64,000 nt of DNA from Rhinopomastus cyanomelas (lineage: Eukaryota > Chordata > Aves > Bucerotiformes > Rhinopomastidae): positions 32,852 through 96,851 of the forward strand of contig VXBP01005057.1 of assembly GCA_013400115.1 (NCBI GenBank), given 5' to 3'. Of the stretch, positions 1 to 17,132 are shown piece by piece (position 1 is the stretch's first letter; each line of letters opens with the position of its first letter). The notes beneath the pieces were generated by a model. The model ran no database searches, was not told the DNA's origin, and saw nothing but the letters and a program-made list of their open reading frames with translations. The translations under genes were made by a program, and so were the position numbers.

Positions 1-2177
1 AGGTCTGGTTGAAGCAGTGAAGGTTGAGGGCATCCTTGGTTGCAGTGATCATGAGATCGTGGAGTTCAGGGTCTCATGTGGTAGGAACAGAATACCTAGC
101 AGAATCACAAACCTGGAATTCAGTAGGGCCAACTTTGGCCTTTTCAAGCAATTGCTAGGGGAAATCCCATCGGACAGGGTACTGATAGGCAAAGGAGCCC
201 GAAATAGGTGGTTAACATTCAAAGACCACTTCTTTGAGGCCCAGGAAAAGAGAATTCCAACAGGAAGTAATTGAAGAAAGGGAGCCAGAAGACCTGCGTG
301 GTTAAACAGGGAGCTGCTGGGAAAACTGAAGAGGAAGAAGAAAGGTCATGGAAGGAGGGGATGTCCACTTGGGATAATTATAAGGCTCTGGTGAGAGAAT
401 GTAGGGATGCAACTAGAAAGTCCAAGGCTTCCTTGGAATTAAACCTTGCAAAAGACATCAAGGGCAACAAAAACGGTTTTTTCTAATACATTGCAGGTAA
501 AACTAAAACTAGAGGCAATGTAGGCCTCCTGCTGAATGAGGTGGGTGCCCTGGAGACAGAAGATACAGAGAAAACAGAGATACTGAACACCTTTTTGCTC
601 CTGTCTATACTTCTGGGGGCTGTCTCAATATCAAGGCCCAGACTACTGAGGCTCCAGAGGAAGTCAAGGCAAGAGAGGAGCCTGCCTTTGTTGGTGAGGA
701 CTGCATTAGGGATAAGTTGAGCAAACTAGATGTACATAAATCCCATGGGCCCTGAAGGGAGACGGCAGAAGTAATTTTTAAGCCATTCTCCATCATTTTT
801 TCTAAGTCATGGGGATCAGGATTGGTGTCTAAGGACTGGAGGATAGAAAATGTCACTCCAATCTTCAAAAACGGAAAGAAGGAGGACCCAGGTAACTATA
901 GGCAGGGCAGCCTCACCTCCGTCCCAGGAAAGGTAATGGAACCATTTGTTCTAGAGGCTGTCTCCAGGCACATCAAGGACAGGAGGGTCATTAGGGACAG
1001 TCAGCATGACTTCACACAGAGAAGTCACGCCTGACCAACCTGATAGCCTTTTATGAGGGCATAACCAGGTGGATAGATGATGGCAGAGTGGTGGATGTGG
1101 TCTATCTCAACTTGAGTAAGGCATTTGACAGTCTAACAGAGCATCCTCGCAGGCAAGCTATGGCAGTGTGGACTGGATGACGGGGTAGTGAGGTGTATCA
1201 TGAAGTGGCTACAGGATAGAAGTCAGAGAGTAGTGGTCAATGGGACAGAGTCTAGTTGGAGGCCTGTATCTAGAGGAGTCTCCCAAGGGTCAGAACGGGA
1301 CCAGTCCTATTCAATGTATTCATTAACGACTTGGATGAGGGATTAGAGGGCGGTATCATCAAGTTTGCTGACGACACAAAGCTGGGTGGTGTCGCTGGCA
1401 CCCCAGCAGACTGTGCTACCATTCAGCAAGACCTGAACATGCTCGAGAGATGGGCAGAGAACAATTTAATGAAGTATAGCAAGGGTAAGTGTAGAGTCTT
1501 GCATGTGGGCAAGAACAACCCCAGGTACCAGTATAAGTTGAGGACTGACCTAGTGGAAAGCAATGTAGGAGAAAGGGACTTGGTGGCCAGCAGGATGACC
1601 ACAAGCCAGCAATGCGCATAGTTATCAGATCGAGACAGGTTCTTCTCCCCCTCTAACTCTGCCCTAGTGAGACCACATCTGGAGTATTGTGTGCAGTTCT
1701 GGACTCCTCAGTTCAAGAGGGATGTGGAGCAGCTGAAGGGACTCTAGTACAGAACAACAAAGACAATGAAGAATATGGAGCACCTCCCTTATGAGGAGAG
1801 GTTGAGGGAGCTGGGTCTCTTCAGATTGGAAAAGAGGAGACTGAGGGGTGACCGCATTAATGTCTATAAATACTTGAAAGGAGGATGGAGCCAGGCTCTT
1901 AATGTCATCTGGTGATAGAACAAGGGGCTATGTTGTAAGCTGGAACATAGGAGGTTCCTCATAAATACCAGAAGGAACTTCTTCCCACTAAGGGTGACAG
2001 AGCACTGGAACAGGCTGCCCAGGGAGGCTGTGGAGTCTCCTTTTCTGGAGAGGTTTAAGACCCACCTAGATGTGTTCCTGTGTGACTTGGTGTAGGTGAT
2101 CCTGCTGTGTCAGGGGGATTGGAGTAGGTGATCTTTCGAGGTTTCTCCCAATCCCTAATGATTCTATGATTCTATGG
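1..2177 (+). mobile_element. CR1 LINE, 5'-truncated by the window edge, degenerate ORF2
   Basis: A non-LTR retrotransposon of the chicken-repeat-1 family. Reading frames interrupted by stops and shifts give the end of the endonuclease region (GCSDHEIVEFRVSCGRNRIP), reverse-transcriptase pieces (DWRIENVTPIFKNGKKEDPG), the catalytic motif FADDTKLGG at about 1364-1390 and the C-terminal [10 protein letters not shown] region. It ends in a CR1 3' UTR and two copies of ATTCTATG (2161-2176). It cannot be active. It lies opposite to MYT1L in orientation. Confidence 0.93.
1331..1621 (+). pseudogene. CR1 reverse-transcriptase fragment with FADD motif
   Basis: A 96-codon piece of the CR1 ORF2 palm domain: DEGLEGGIIKFADDTKLGG, then AENNLMKYSKGKCRVLHVGK. 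The two catalytic Asp are intact, but the frame is cut off on both sides by stops and indels found elsewhere in the same element, so it is a relic. Confidence 0.85.
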
Positions 2178-4234
2178 TTTATGGGGTTAAGCATAGAATT
2201 TAGCCTTGCAATATTGTTCCCACTCCTTTAAATACATGCAGCTCAGGCAAAAGTTTCACAGTTATAGAATATAATTTCAGATCCAAAGCCAGCTAAAGAC
2301 AGTGCGAGTATTTCCATTGACTTTGGATCAGGTCTCAGAAAATACTTGGAGCCATTGAAGGTCTTTTTCTTGTGAATAGGATTGTTGAGCATTGAATCTT
2401 AGCTGGCTTAAAAACGAAAAAGTAATTTTAATCATTCCATTCTGTCAGATTGTTCACAGTGAAGTTGCAACAGGTATCTTGGGTGTTATTCAGAAACAAG
2501 GCCCTTGCTCCTGAGGCATTACACCTATACTTAGGGAACATACTTACGCTTTCCTGATAGATGTTTCTGGATTAGTGGAGAGGAAAACAAATCATCACCT
2601 ACAATGGTTCCTGGAGAAGCCTTGAGAAGAAACCCATAATCTATAATTTTTAAAATAGTTCTTTTCATATCAGTTATTAGGATTTCCCTCTTTTCGTAAC
2701 TCTTTTCATGGAGAACACATCCAGTGATTTATCGCTGCAGTGTCCAAGCACACCCAATATGCACAGATTCAAATTAAAACTTTGTGAAATGTATAGCACT
2801 TAAAATAGTAGATAGTTAATTTACTCCCTTTTAAAGAATAATCCTGACATTAAAAAAAAACAAACCCACCACTCTTTGTAAGAAGAAATCCAATTTTTTT
2901 TTCTATTTTTATATCTACTGTCTTCTACCAGGTCTAATTAATAGCTGAATTATAGATTAAGATCATATAGTAAAAAGTAAATTGTACATTGTTTACCTAT
3001 TAAATTCAGCATTCAGTAGATTGCATTTAAAATAGGGTCATTTTAGTTCTTTTAGCTATCAGTCTATACTAGCAAACAAAAAAAAACCAAAGAGCGTAGT
3101 TTTATAGGAAAAACTAGTAAGTTGTGATTTTTCTGCTAAGTATGCTTCAAAATACTTTTTGTGTGAATTATGTGTTCGAGAGAAATGCCAGATTGACTGG
3201 CCTAGAAAAAAAATGGTTCTCTCTGAAAAAAAAAAAAGCTTTTGTCTTCTGATGCCTTCTGTGTCTGTATTAGTTGATTCCTTCCCTACTTAGTACAGAA
3301 GAAAAGAGGTCCATTAACTAATCTCTTGTGAATACATTTTATGTATAGCTCTTTTAAGCTGATAAAATGTTTTCAATAATGATGCCCCAATAGATCTGCA
3401 GTCTGAAAATTTGGAAACTAGATTCCATTTGTCTTAGGGTATTGTTAAATCTGAAGCCTGAAGATGGCTGATCACTAAGGCAGATACTAAATATCAGTGA
3501 TTCACTACAGGACATAATTTTAAATGAAACTATGTAAACAGTATAATTCTGGAAAACCTCGAATATGATTAATTTAGATTTCATTTATTTCAAAAGTGTG
3601 TTATTTCAAAATATCAGATAACATTAGTAATGTGCTTATACTGCAGTCCACCTCTGCCTCTTCTGTAATTACAGAAAACAGTGCTGGAGCTGGGTGCAGT
3701 GTAAGCACAGTCAGGCATTCGAAAACAAATAATGTGGGCTAGTGTGAAATTCTCAAAATCTAAGGTTGTTTCACACAGTGTACACCAAATAGGCCCGTGC
3801 TGAAAGAGCACAGTGTCATTATCTGTGGAAGAGAAATCAGCAGTGGAAATTCTATGTGTGTTAGGGTAGAAAAGCAGTTTTTTACATGCAGATGAGCACA
3901 TGTAGGGTTTGCTTACTGTGAATACAAAAAATATTGTAACAGAGGATTGTGATGAGGTGTTTATGAGGGATATAGGATATTTTAGGTATAAAACATTGAT
4001 ATAGATACTGCCGTGCTGCAAAACATGTGTGCCACATAAAGTCCCAGTAGCACTGAGATAAAAATAAAAGGGTGAACTCAGCTGCATGGCAAATCGGATG
4101 TTACTGTGCAGATAAAGACACCAAGAAATTACATTAGCAATACGTCATTCTAAGAAACCAAACAATGCAAGGAATTTTATAACTTCAGAAGATTTAAATA
4201 AGGCAATCAAACATGAATGCTAACCCAAGAGAGT

Positions 4235-4335
4235 AGCTGAGGGTATCAGCCCAGATCATCACTGTTGTATCTTAGCGTAACTCCTCTGAAGACAATGGAG
4301 CTATGCTAATTTACACCAACCGAGGATCCAGACAA
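4235..4335. repeat. Ancient dispersed repeat-like segment
   Basis: GTAACTCCTCTGAAGACAAT, GGAGCTATGCTAATTTACAC and CAACCGAGGATCCAGAC resemble a sequence common in reptile and bird DNA, in which a near-palindrome (CCATTGAAGTCAATGG type) is followed by TTTACACC and a GAGGATCTGGCCC-like end. Family name not known to me. Confidence 0.45.
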
Positions 4336-5689
4336 CCGTATTTAATACTTTGAACAACAAATTACTTTAATATTGGGTTATATTTTAAAAGGTTTTGGCA
4401 AGTCTGACCAAACTTGGAAAGTGCAAAACACTGCACTTTTAATTCCCCCTTTTAACAACTGTATAGTTTACGCAACTTCCCATGGGGATTGCCTCAGCAC
4501 TTGGGATATACCACAGCATCATGTTGCAGATCTTTGCAGATCTGGATGAAATGAGCAATTAGTTATGATCTATTGATTTGAAGCAAAAATGATCAACATC
4601 ACAATGAGAATGTGCACAGTAATGAAATTGTGCCAAAGAAAAGACCCTTGAATTGGATACAAGCAATGCTAGTTTGAATGAGATTAATTATGTAGAACAT
4701 ATTCAATGACAAAGAGGTACGACCAAACCCAGGAAGGCGGAGACAACTGTACAAATGGAAAGACTCCAAGATAAAAAGGCCTTAGAGAGATTCATTTGGC
4801 ATATTAATATAACTAAGCAAATTTATTGATAATTGATCACAGTGATGTGCTCCTCTCAGAATAGCTGTTTAGGCACTGCACAGAATGGCCCTGGAATGAC
4901 TGACAGGAAAAGTTTTGAAAATTAAAATGAAGTGTCAAATTAACATTTGCATTGTAATATGTGGTGATCAGTGAAGAGCTTAGGAACTAAGGGATGTATT
5001 GTCAAAGCTGCCTACATTGTTATTGCAGACACTGAATTCCACTTTCAAAGTTAGGCATATAGAAGTTGCAGGGGTGTGGATGTCCAGCACTTGCATTCCT
5101 TCCAAAAACAATATTTAGACTCGTAAGTTATACAGGGTGTTTTGAAATCAAAATTACTCTAATTCAGCAAACGTTTATCTCAATCAAGGCTATGTTGGCT
5201 GATAACTAAGTGTCAAATTGATTTAAGTACTGATTAGATCCAGACTGAAAAAAAGTAGAGTTATCAGTATCTTTTGTTTTAATAATTAAGTAAAGGAAGA
5301 GGCCATAAACTATTTGGGTATTGTAGATGCCACTATGCAAATGAAGTCTGAAATTTCATTGCACTGAAAACTTACTAAGGCCCCAGTTCTGCAAGGTGCT
5401 TCATGCAAACAAGTGTGTGCCTGCATGGAACATTTCCCAGCATCGGAGGTGCTGATATGCAGATGCCTTTTAAGGAGCTTTTTTAGAGAGTATGTGCTTT
5501 TAATATTGCCTCTCAGTCATGAAAACAATCATGAAGAGTCTTATGTAAACAGAAGTCAAGTATTTTCCATTTTGGAGACAAAACTTGACAAACTTAAGTG
5601 ACAAAATGAAATGACTCAACCTTATCAGAGTCTGAATGAGTTATTCTAACAGAAAAAAGCCCAGCCACTTCCATATGTAAAACTTATTG

Positions 5690-6050
5690 CAACTACAGAG
5701 ATGAGATTGCTGCAGATGATGGGTTTCTATACAAAGGACATTATCATAACACCACACAACATGAGGTTGGAAATGCTAGGTATAACCTACAGTGCCCATT
5801 TGAGTATTGAGAAGTGCAGGAACAGAGCCCAAGGTGTTCTGTTCTGGCCAGGCATGCATGCTGCCATCAAAGATAAGGTATCCAAGTGGAAATCTGCAAT
5901 AAATATAGGAAACAAAAATGCAAAAAAAACCCACTGAAACCACATGAGATTCCTAATTTCACTTGGCCCAAGGATCTAGTTGAACAAAATGGGAAAGATT
6001 CTTTCTTATAGATGAACTACTATTGGAGGTCTATGCTTCTTGGTTCTGTT
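5690..6050 (+). pseudogene. Fossil Ty3/Gypsy integrase fragment (zinc-binding region and start of core)
   Basis: Translation at 5791-5880 gives AHLSIEKCRNRAQGVLFWPG followed by MHAAIKDKVSK, the pattern of the H2C2 zinc-binding domain of Ty3/Gypsy integrases (HLGIEKC...VLFWPGM...I). In the neighbouring frame the sequence before it (DEIAADDGFLYKG) fits the segment leading to that domain, and after it KPHEIPNFTWP and NGKD fit the usual link to the catalytic core. At least two frameshifts and an in-frame stop (at about 6010) separate the pieces, and most zinc ligands are replaced, so it is dead. It is in an intron, sense to the plus strand. It is old, as no LTR is visible. Confidence 0.75.
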
Positions 6051-6570
6051 TTTAGTAATTTAAATTAGACTTGAACACTAACTTGCAATTTAATAACACA
6101 TTAATCTTGCAGTTTGATTTACCATAACATTGCAGAAAACTAAAAAACCCACTGTCATTTGCAAATTACTCACTCTAGTAATTTTTAACATTACTCCAAA
6201 TACATCACGTCTGGTCCTTGCAACCACATTTTCTATATAAAGATTCGCTAAACCATCAAGGAAAAAGGATACATACTTGTCATCAAAGGAGTATTTCATT
6301 ATAACAGAAGATGACTTACTAGGCTCAACAACCTCAGTATTCAAGAAAAACTGTAATGACAACTTCTATTAAGTTTTCCGTGTTAAAAAATTTAAAAAAT
6401 AGTACATAAATGACAGGGGTAGTAAAGTGATAACAAGAATGGAAATGGTAATTCCTCTTGCAAAAAAGAGTAATTTTCTGAGAAAAACGAGTGAAAACTA
6501 TATAATGGGTCGTAGTCTTTTGAGTTTTTATAGGAACACAGATGTAATCTCAAGCAGGAAAACTGAAGGG

Positions 6571-6595
6571 AAGGCAAGGCAAGGCAAGGCAAGGC
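6571..6595 (+). repeat. AAGGC pentanucleotide microsatellite
   Basis: Five perfect AAGGC units, preceded by a related GAAGGG. Confidence 0.95.
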
Positions 6596-8681
6596 TAGGG
6601 ATAATACTCCTGTGCAGATGAAGTAACAAATGTACACCCAGGCACTGAACATCAGAAACACCTCAAGTGGCAAACACAGGATGCAGGTGGAGAAATCCAA
6701 ACCTGTAAGCATCTGGTTGAACTGCTTTCTGAGGTTCAGATTCTTTAACAAAAGCACTGATGAGATTTTCAAGCAGAAAAATCACACAAAGAGACGAGGA
6801 TAAATGTTGACAATTTCCAGTTCCACAGTAGATCAAGCTAATGCTTAGTTACCTATGGTCTTTGAAAAAACTGTGATTATTTTGACATCAAATTACCACT
6901 AAGTAGAACTAAGTTGGTAATTTTTTAAGAGGCTCTGATATCCAGGTTCTCTGGTTCCCACTTGGGCTGTAAACTAAAAGTTCTCAGGAAATATGCTGCA
7001 TTTTAGATGGGAATGCTAACCCAAATGTGTTCTTTTGAAACGAATAAATAATTCTAGCTTGCTTGTTTTTATGAATTTATTTCAAATTAAGATTTACAGT
7101 GCATTAAAATGTTGTTTTTTAATAGTATTTATAATTCTACAATAGGATTACAGTGTAGAAGCAATTGTAATGTTAGAAAAACCTCCTATGATAAGTAATA
7201 AATAAAGAATGCTGATAAGGGAAAGTCCCTAGGAAAGATTAAACTTATATATTCATATTGATAGATGTCACTGAGCGGGCTGTTAATTTGCTTTCTCATC
7301 ACAGGTGAGTTTACTCATCAATATAGCATCCCTAGGCCCTTTAAAATTAGTTGCTTTTCACAGGTATTAGAACCAAAATATTTAGGCCAGAAAAACCTGG
7401 ATTCTTTTCAGATATTAATTTCTTAAGAGATCCTTAAAGCTGTTGACCTTTATTTTTCTTCTGTGAGCAGCAGTAAGTGAGAATTAAAGCTGAAGAAATT
7501 ATTCTCTTATTTGGAGATCTCTGACCGAGATGTTTAACATCTTTTGTCTGCCAATAAACTATGCACAAAGACTCCCATGTTTCCACTTGGGCTTTGGGTG
7601 AAAGTGGAAAAGCATACAATCTGTGTGATAAACCTGAGCAAGGAGACTTCCAGAAGAGAAGCCTTGGTGGTGAGGAATAGGTATGCTGACCCTGGAGCAA
7701 AAGTTGCAATGTTATTATTGTGGGAGCCAGGAAATCTGAGTGACGGAATCTCTGGAGCCACAACTACTAAAAGGCATATAGTGAGCATAACTGCTATGCT
7801 AAATGTTTTTTTTCTTCTAACCCTTTCAGGTCCACATACTATTTTGATGATGAATATTACCTGGATTATGTTATTAATGAATATTTTTTTTAATTGTCTG
7901 AGATTTTATATTTTAGTTGGGACTTAAAAGGAATCAGTCTGTTAGCAATATTCCAGTTAGGAAGCTGTGTTACACATAAATTGTATGTGTAGTACAATAC
8001 ACACAAGGAGATCACAGATTGTTAAAATGTGATAGAAAGGCTTTACCAGCACATCTGAGGTATTCACTGCGTAAGTTATGTATGTCAAAGAAACAGAAGT
8101 ATGCAATGTTTCCAAGCTATGCAGTGTGGAAAACAATGCTTATGCTGCACTGTCACTCTCTACGAATTGTTCTCTGTATCTCATGCATTAAAAAAAGTAT
8201 TTGTGAGAAATTCTACAGAAGTTGAAACCTTTATGGGTGACTGGAAACAGCTACACTGAAAACCAGAACAACGAATAGAAGATGAAGAAGAGATGAGAAC
8301 AGTACAGACAGGTAGGAATAGGACAGAAGAAATCTCAGCTTGGGATATAAACAAATAACGTGTCTGCATTTCTTTTTACAGCCCAGGGCACGAGCCAAGG
8401 TTACCAATTCTCACTACTCTTCTACTGTCAGCAAATATGTGTGAAACACACCAGTAAAATGTTCCCCATCTCCTCCTGGTGCCACTCCATGCAGTGTTAT
8501 AACTTCTACTGATGTTTGTTACCACAGTAATTCAGGTGACCTACATAGCAGAAATCAAAAGTTTCCATGGTGGCTGATGGTCTGACAGAGAGCCAGTAAG
8601 ATTGCCAGTAAGATCCCACACTATGGAATTTCTGCTTCTTTGCAGTTTGCTCTTTTAAAAAGCAAGGAAATTATATTGTGG

Positions 8682-8792
8682 TTGTGGAGTCTCCCTCACT
8701 GGAGATATTCAAGACCCGACTGGATAAGTTCCTGTGTGACTTGGTTTAGGTGATCCTGCTGTTGCAGGCGGATTGGACTAAATGATCTTTTG
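8682..8792 (+). mobile_element. CR1 3'-end fragment
   Basis: The sequence from TGTGGAGTCTCCCTCACTGG to AAATGATCTTT matches the last part of the CR1 copy at 2030-2140 (ORF2 end and 3' UTR). It lacks the tail octamers and abuts another CR1 fragment from an earlier part of the element. Confidence 0.85.
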
Positions 8793-9004
8793 ATCTGGAG
8801 AACTGGGCAGAGAAGAATCTAATGAGCTATAACAAGAGTAAGTGCAGAGTCTTGCATCTGGGCAAGAACAACCCCAGGTACCAGTATAGGCTGGGGACTG
8901 ACCGGTTGGAGTGTAGTGTAGGGGAAAGGGACTTGGGGGTCCTGGTGGACAACAAGATGACTATGAGCCAGCAATGTGCTCTTGTGGCCAAGAAGGCCAA
9001 CANC
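8793..9004 (+). mobile_element. CR1 reverse-transcriptase fragment, ends at an ambiguous base
   Basis: This reads [24 protein letters not shown] ORF2 sequence, continuing [17 protein letters not shown] and [20 protein letters not shown], equivalent to 1440-1620 of the left CR1. It stops abruptly at AAGGCCAACAN (N at 9003), and non-repeat sequence follows. It lies downstream of a CR1 3' end, so the two pieces are in scrambled order. Confidence 0.85.
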
Positions 9005-11637
9005 TCAGACCTCACATACAGAAATATAACAGACGTAAATGAAGTGCACAGTTAAACATTTCAAAACCAAAATCACTTATGTAGTTTTGATTTAGCTTTT
9101 TTGTGCATATGCATTGTAATTTACACGGTCATATCTTCTCCCATCTCTGGCAGAGAACCGGAGAACAAATGAGAGCTGCATAAAGGATGCTGCCACACCT
9201 AGGACTCCTACTTCTCTGCTTGCAAATACATGTGAGATATGTGAAGATGCTCTGGTTATCTTTCTATACCAACTTCAGCAATATGTAAAGATAGAGGACA
9301 ATGAAAATATAAACGTAATGGATACGTTTATGGAGATGGATTGATTAGACAAGGAGGTTGAGAGAGGAAGCAATGTTGAAAAAACTATGAAGGAAAACAG
9401 GACAGAGCATATCAACCAAATGGAAGCTGGGACTGATTACAGCTGCAGGGCAGGAGAAAGCACAGTCTGGTGGCTGTTCTGGAACTCTGGAGTTCCTTCA
9501 CAAACCCTTCACAAAGGGTTGATCACTCATCATGTAGAACTTCCTACATTCTCGCAGGTCCAAAAAAATTCAACAGCTACTTGCACTGAAGATAGGCCAT
9601 TCTCTACAATGTGACAAACTCTAACAAATTGAGTATTAGAATTCTGAAACTGACCAATCAATATTATGTTCTTAAGTTTTGTGGCCTTTACTTGCTTCAG
9701 TTTATAACTGCAGATGAAAATATTTTTTTATAATCAAGATAAATTAGGAAACAAATGCAATGGTAGTGACAAATGTGTGAGTGAATTAGTAGTTATATCT
9801 TGAGAGTACAGTTTGAGAAAAGTGCAGTTAATAACAAACAGGGCCACACACAGAATAATGAAGAAAACAGAAGAAATACATTACTTTTTTATACAGTGAT
9901 TACTGTCTGTCCCGTGCAATGAATTACTTTCTTAACTTGTGAAAAAATATATGATCAGAAAACAAAGCGTTGACTTGTAATCAAAATGCAAAAGAGAACT
10001 GAGCTGCTAGCCTGCTTAAAATTGTGGTATTTCCTAACTTTTGAATTAACAGAGTCCTTAAGAGTTCAACAGGTCTTATGAGAAGTTTTAAATAAATAAT
10101 TTATGCTAAATGCTAAATAAATGATAGACGCTAAACCAAAAAATGGGGCTTTAAATATGACTTGGTCTTTTTGCATAGGCAAAACTTAAAACAGATAATG
10201 AAGAGACAGGAGTGGGGTCTCAAGTTTAAGAGATGTTTTCTTTTTCTGGTCTCTATTATGTAGGCTTGACTGAAGATGCTAGAGAAAGGCAGAGAAGGTG
10301 GGATAATTCAGGAACTGCTTCCTAAGTGAAGTGGAAACTTTACAAAGATTTTGAGCAGCAAAGTATATGCTTAAAGCATTATTCATGCTGCCCCAAGAGT
10401 TTCCTCTATGTTTTGATTATGCTATTATGTTGCCTCAAACATCTAGCACTTGACCCATCTCAATCCAAAAGCCAAGTCCAAATCTGAATTTCTCTGAGAT
10501 TATGTGCCCATGTCTTACTCTGCTTACTCTTACAGTTGCCCCCAAAACTCATTTACATCCCTTCATCTTGCATATCATGTAGCCTTCTAGCAGCATATGC
10601 CATCATGACCTAAACTGAAAGTTTCAAAACATTAGTTTTGACTGTGTGGGAAATATATTTTCTATCATTTGTATCTAGTAAACAATAGATGAGAGTACCT
10701 AAGAATTGCAGTCTTAATTCAGCATCTTTCTCATGCTTGCTTTCTTACCTTTCATATGCATCAAGGTTTGTTTCATGAGGGTATGAACTCCAGAAATGCT
10801 ATTTAAGGCAGTCATGTACAGTAAAAAAGAATACTGCTTAGCATGGCAGCATAAGCTGGCAATTCATACTTTCCCTATCCAATTTTTCCTTGTTACTTGT
10901 GAACATCTTCCAATAATAACCGTAGCATCAACTGAGGTGTACCACTATGGCAGAGCACTAACAAATGTTACAGATCTTCCTCATGCAGAGTTGAAGTCGA
11001 GCATATGGTGCAGGAAGACAGATCAAAGCTAAGTCTCACAATTCTCTAACTTTCACTGCTTACAACTGTCTTTTCAAGGAACTGAAAGGAATTGTAAAGA
11101 ATGCATTTTAAGTAGGGGAATAACTAAGAAACACTAAAATACATAGTCAGTTGGAAAATGCATTAAGCTGATTACAGCGACACAAACCTGGGGAAAATTA
11201 TGCAAGCATTAGGGAGAAGCAAATTGTTTTCTCTTCCCTCCAATCTATGTCTGAGAAACTACAGCACTTTACTGGTTTACACAACCAGTAAACCAGAAGT
11301 ATTCCATCATTCTAATTGCATTTTCTGTTCTAACTAAAAAGCTCAAATGTTCAGAAAAAACCTCAAATATAATTCAAACATTTAGATGAAATCCCAGAAG
11401 TCCTGGTTTTCCTCATGCTTATCACCTGAACAACATATAAAGGGAAATACTATGTCAACAGACTTATGGATAAAGCCAGCCTATATGGAATTTCTAGCTA
11501 CTTCAGTTTGTGTTCCAGGCATGATCATCCACTTCTGCAGCAGCAATACAGACAGCATTTCTAATTTCAGACACAACTATATACAATTTGCAGTCCAATA
11601 AATATTTATAAAGAAAATGTTTGCTCTTTATATCTTA

Positions 11638-12758
<1,121 letters not shown>

Positions 12759-14351
12759 CTATGGGCAAATACATACCCATTAGTTTCAGCTAGGTGAGGT
12801 GACAACTTACACAAAATAATGCAAAGCAGAACTATCAGATATTGTCTTCTTTCTCCTATTCTGCCAGAGAAAACAAATGTTATTATTTTATATTCTTTCA
12901 ACTAGTAAGCCTTTAAATAGTGTTTGGATACTCTGATGAAGACTTATGTGGCATAAATAATTTATTTAACTAGATAAGAAGAAAAAAAAAAAGGAAAAAT
13001 CACAGCTTTTTGTATAGCAGTAATATGGTTTTGCTTTAAAAGGATCAGCTTTTTTCCTAAAGTCACCACAAAACAGAGGAAGAGGAAAAAAAATTACTAA
13101 ATACAGTATCTTAGGCATCCAAATCCAACATAAATAGCATTTTTAGTAGCTCAGAACATCTTGAAGATGAAACAGGAGCAACCTTAGCATGTGCACATAG
13201 AAATCTCAATCTAGGGCAAGCCTCCATGGATATGTGTGGCAAAGCAGAATTATATAATTTGTAATTAACTTTACTGATGCATTCAGAAATTAAAAATAAT
13301 CTATTTAAGGAATGAAGTAGCTGAATGCTCTGCTTGAGCACCTCCTGAAGATGGTGCTGTAAACACTACAGTAGAAATAGGGAGCTTTGCTCACTGTGAA
13401 AAAAACATGCTGTAGTCTGTGCTTTACCTCACATTTCCTCACATGTTTCAAAGTTATTGTTACTGTTTTAAATTTTTATTAATATTAGCAAGAGTTGTGC
13501 TATACACAAGTGATTGGCCTAATTTTCTGTTATAAACCAAGAAAAAATCCAATCTTTAGAAGTGTCCAAACAGCACTGAGTACAGAATAGTAAACTGCGT
13601 TTACAGTTAGGGTTAAAACCTGATGAACAACAGCAGTGTCATTGACCTTGGTCAGCAGACCTCTTCAATGTCCTGGCTGTTCTGAGTTTTGAAAAAGCAA
13701 AATAAATGCAGTAACATATTTTATTTCTGTCTTGCGATTAAAAGATTTAGCTATTGTCTTAGTATTAATGAAAAGTAATGCTGATTTCTAATATTCCTTC
13801 TTTATACTCTTGAAAGTAAGAATTTCATTAATATAGGCCCTTTCAGGAGTGTTTAAGTAATCTAGAAGATTAGCTGAAATAGTTGAAAGCTTACATTATA
13901 CTCCATTGCTTTTGTTTAAATCAATTGCTAAGTAATACATGCTTTCAAATACTCAGCATGTCATGTATGGTTTTCAAATTCAGGACAATATTTTGTCTTG
14001 AGAGCTGATTATCCCAGTATTACAGTTATGTCAACTTGTTTATACAGGGTAATGCAATCTGGATACAGCAAAATATCTTTCCTACAGAAAATATTTGTTA
14101 ACAAGATGACACTGTTAAAAAAAAATAATCACATTCATGGTTCAAATGTTGTCTTATGAAACTTCGTCACAGAGCAGATGTATGCCAGCATGATACAGTC
14201 ATAAAGGTTTACCAACAGAAAGACCTCTCTGTAGAAACCCATCATTTTTATCACCTTTTCAGTTTGCTTCCTCTTTTCTTCCAGATTTCAGAAATTTAAG
14301 GAATTACCCAAATCAGATTGCAACAAGAACTAATAGATGAAAAAGACATAC
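12759..14351 (-). other. MYT1L: MYT1L intron
   Basis: A 1,593-nt intron, AT-rich, with a short A run near 12980 and no transposable element that I can recognise. Confidence 0.93.
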
Positions 14352-14588
14352 ATTAATCTCTTTGGAATCATCTTCATCTATCCTACTGGGCTTCATTTTA
14401 GTGTAGTCCACTGGCAAGTCCCAGCAGTCACCCTCATTCAGCTGGTAACACCGGTTATTCATCACGGCTTGCCGTTGCGGGGACATTGGCTCCAATGGTG
14501 TCAAAATAGTACAGCAACCATCTCGCTGCCTCTGCTTGTTCATGCTCAAATCCAACGTCCCATTTTCATCGACTTCCATATCAGGATT
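14352..14588 (-). CDS. MYT1L: MYT1L exon: end of MYT1 domain
   Basis: A 237-nt exon (79 codons, phase 0 at both ends) reading [20 protein letters not shown], then [20 protein letters not shown], then [20 protein letters not shown], and ending DDSKEIN. The acceptor is TTTTGACAG|AATCCTG. The donor is ATTAAT|GTATGT, and reading through gives a stop soon after. LDLSMN resembles a short corepressor-docking motif of the PxDLS type, but that role is only a suggestion. Confidence 0.96.

Positions 14589-17132
<2,544 letters not shown>

Noticed and set aside
3614..4087. 157-codon minus-strand open frame
   Set aside because: No recognisable domain, low-complexity hydrophobic and Ser/Thr composition, no splice or family evidence. 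Likely chance in an intron.
7434..7927. Overlapping open frames on both strands
   Set aside because: No shared family signal, and both strands are open because stops are rare there by chance.
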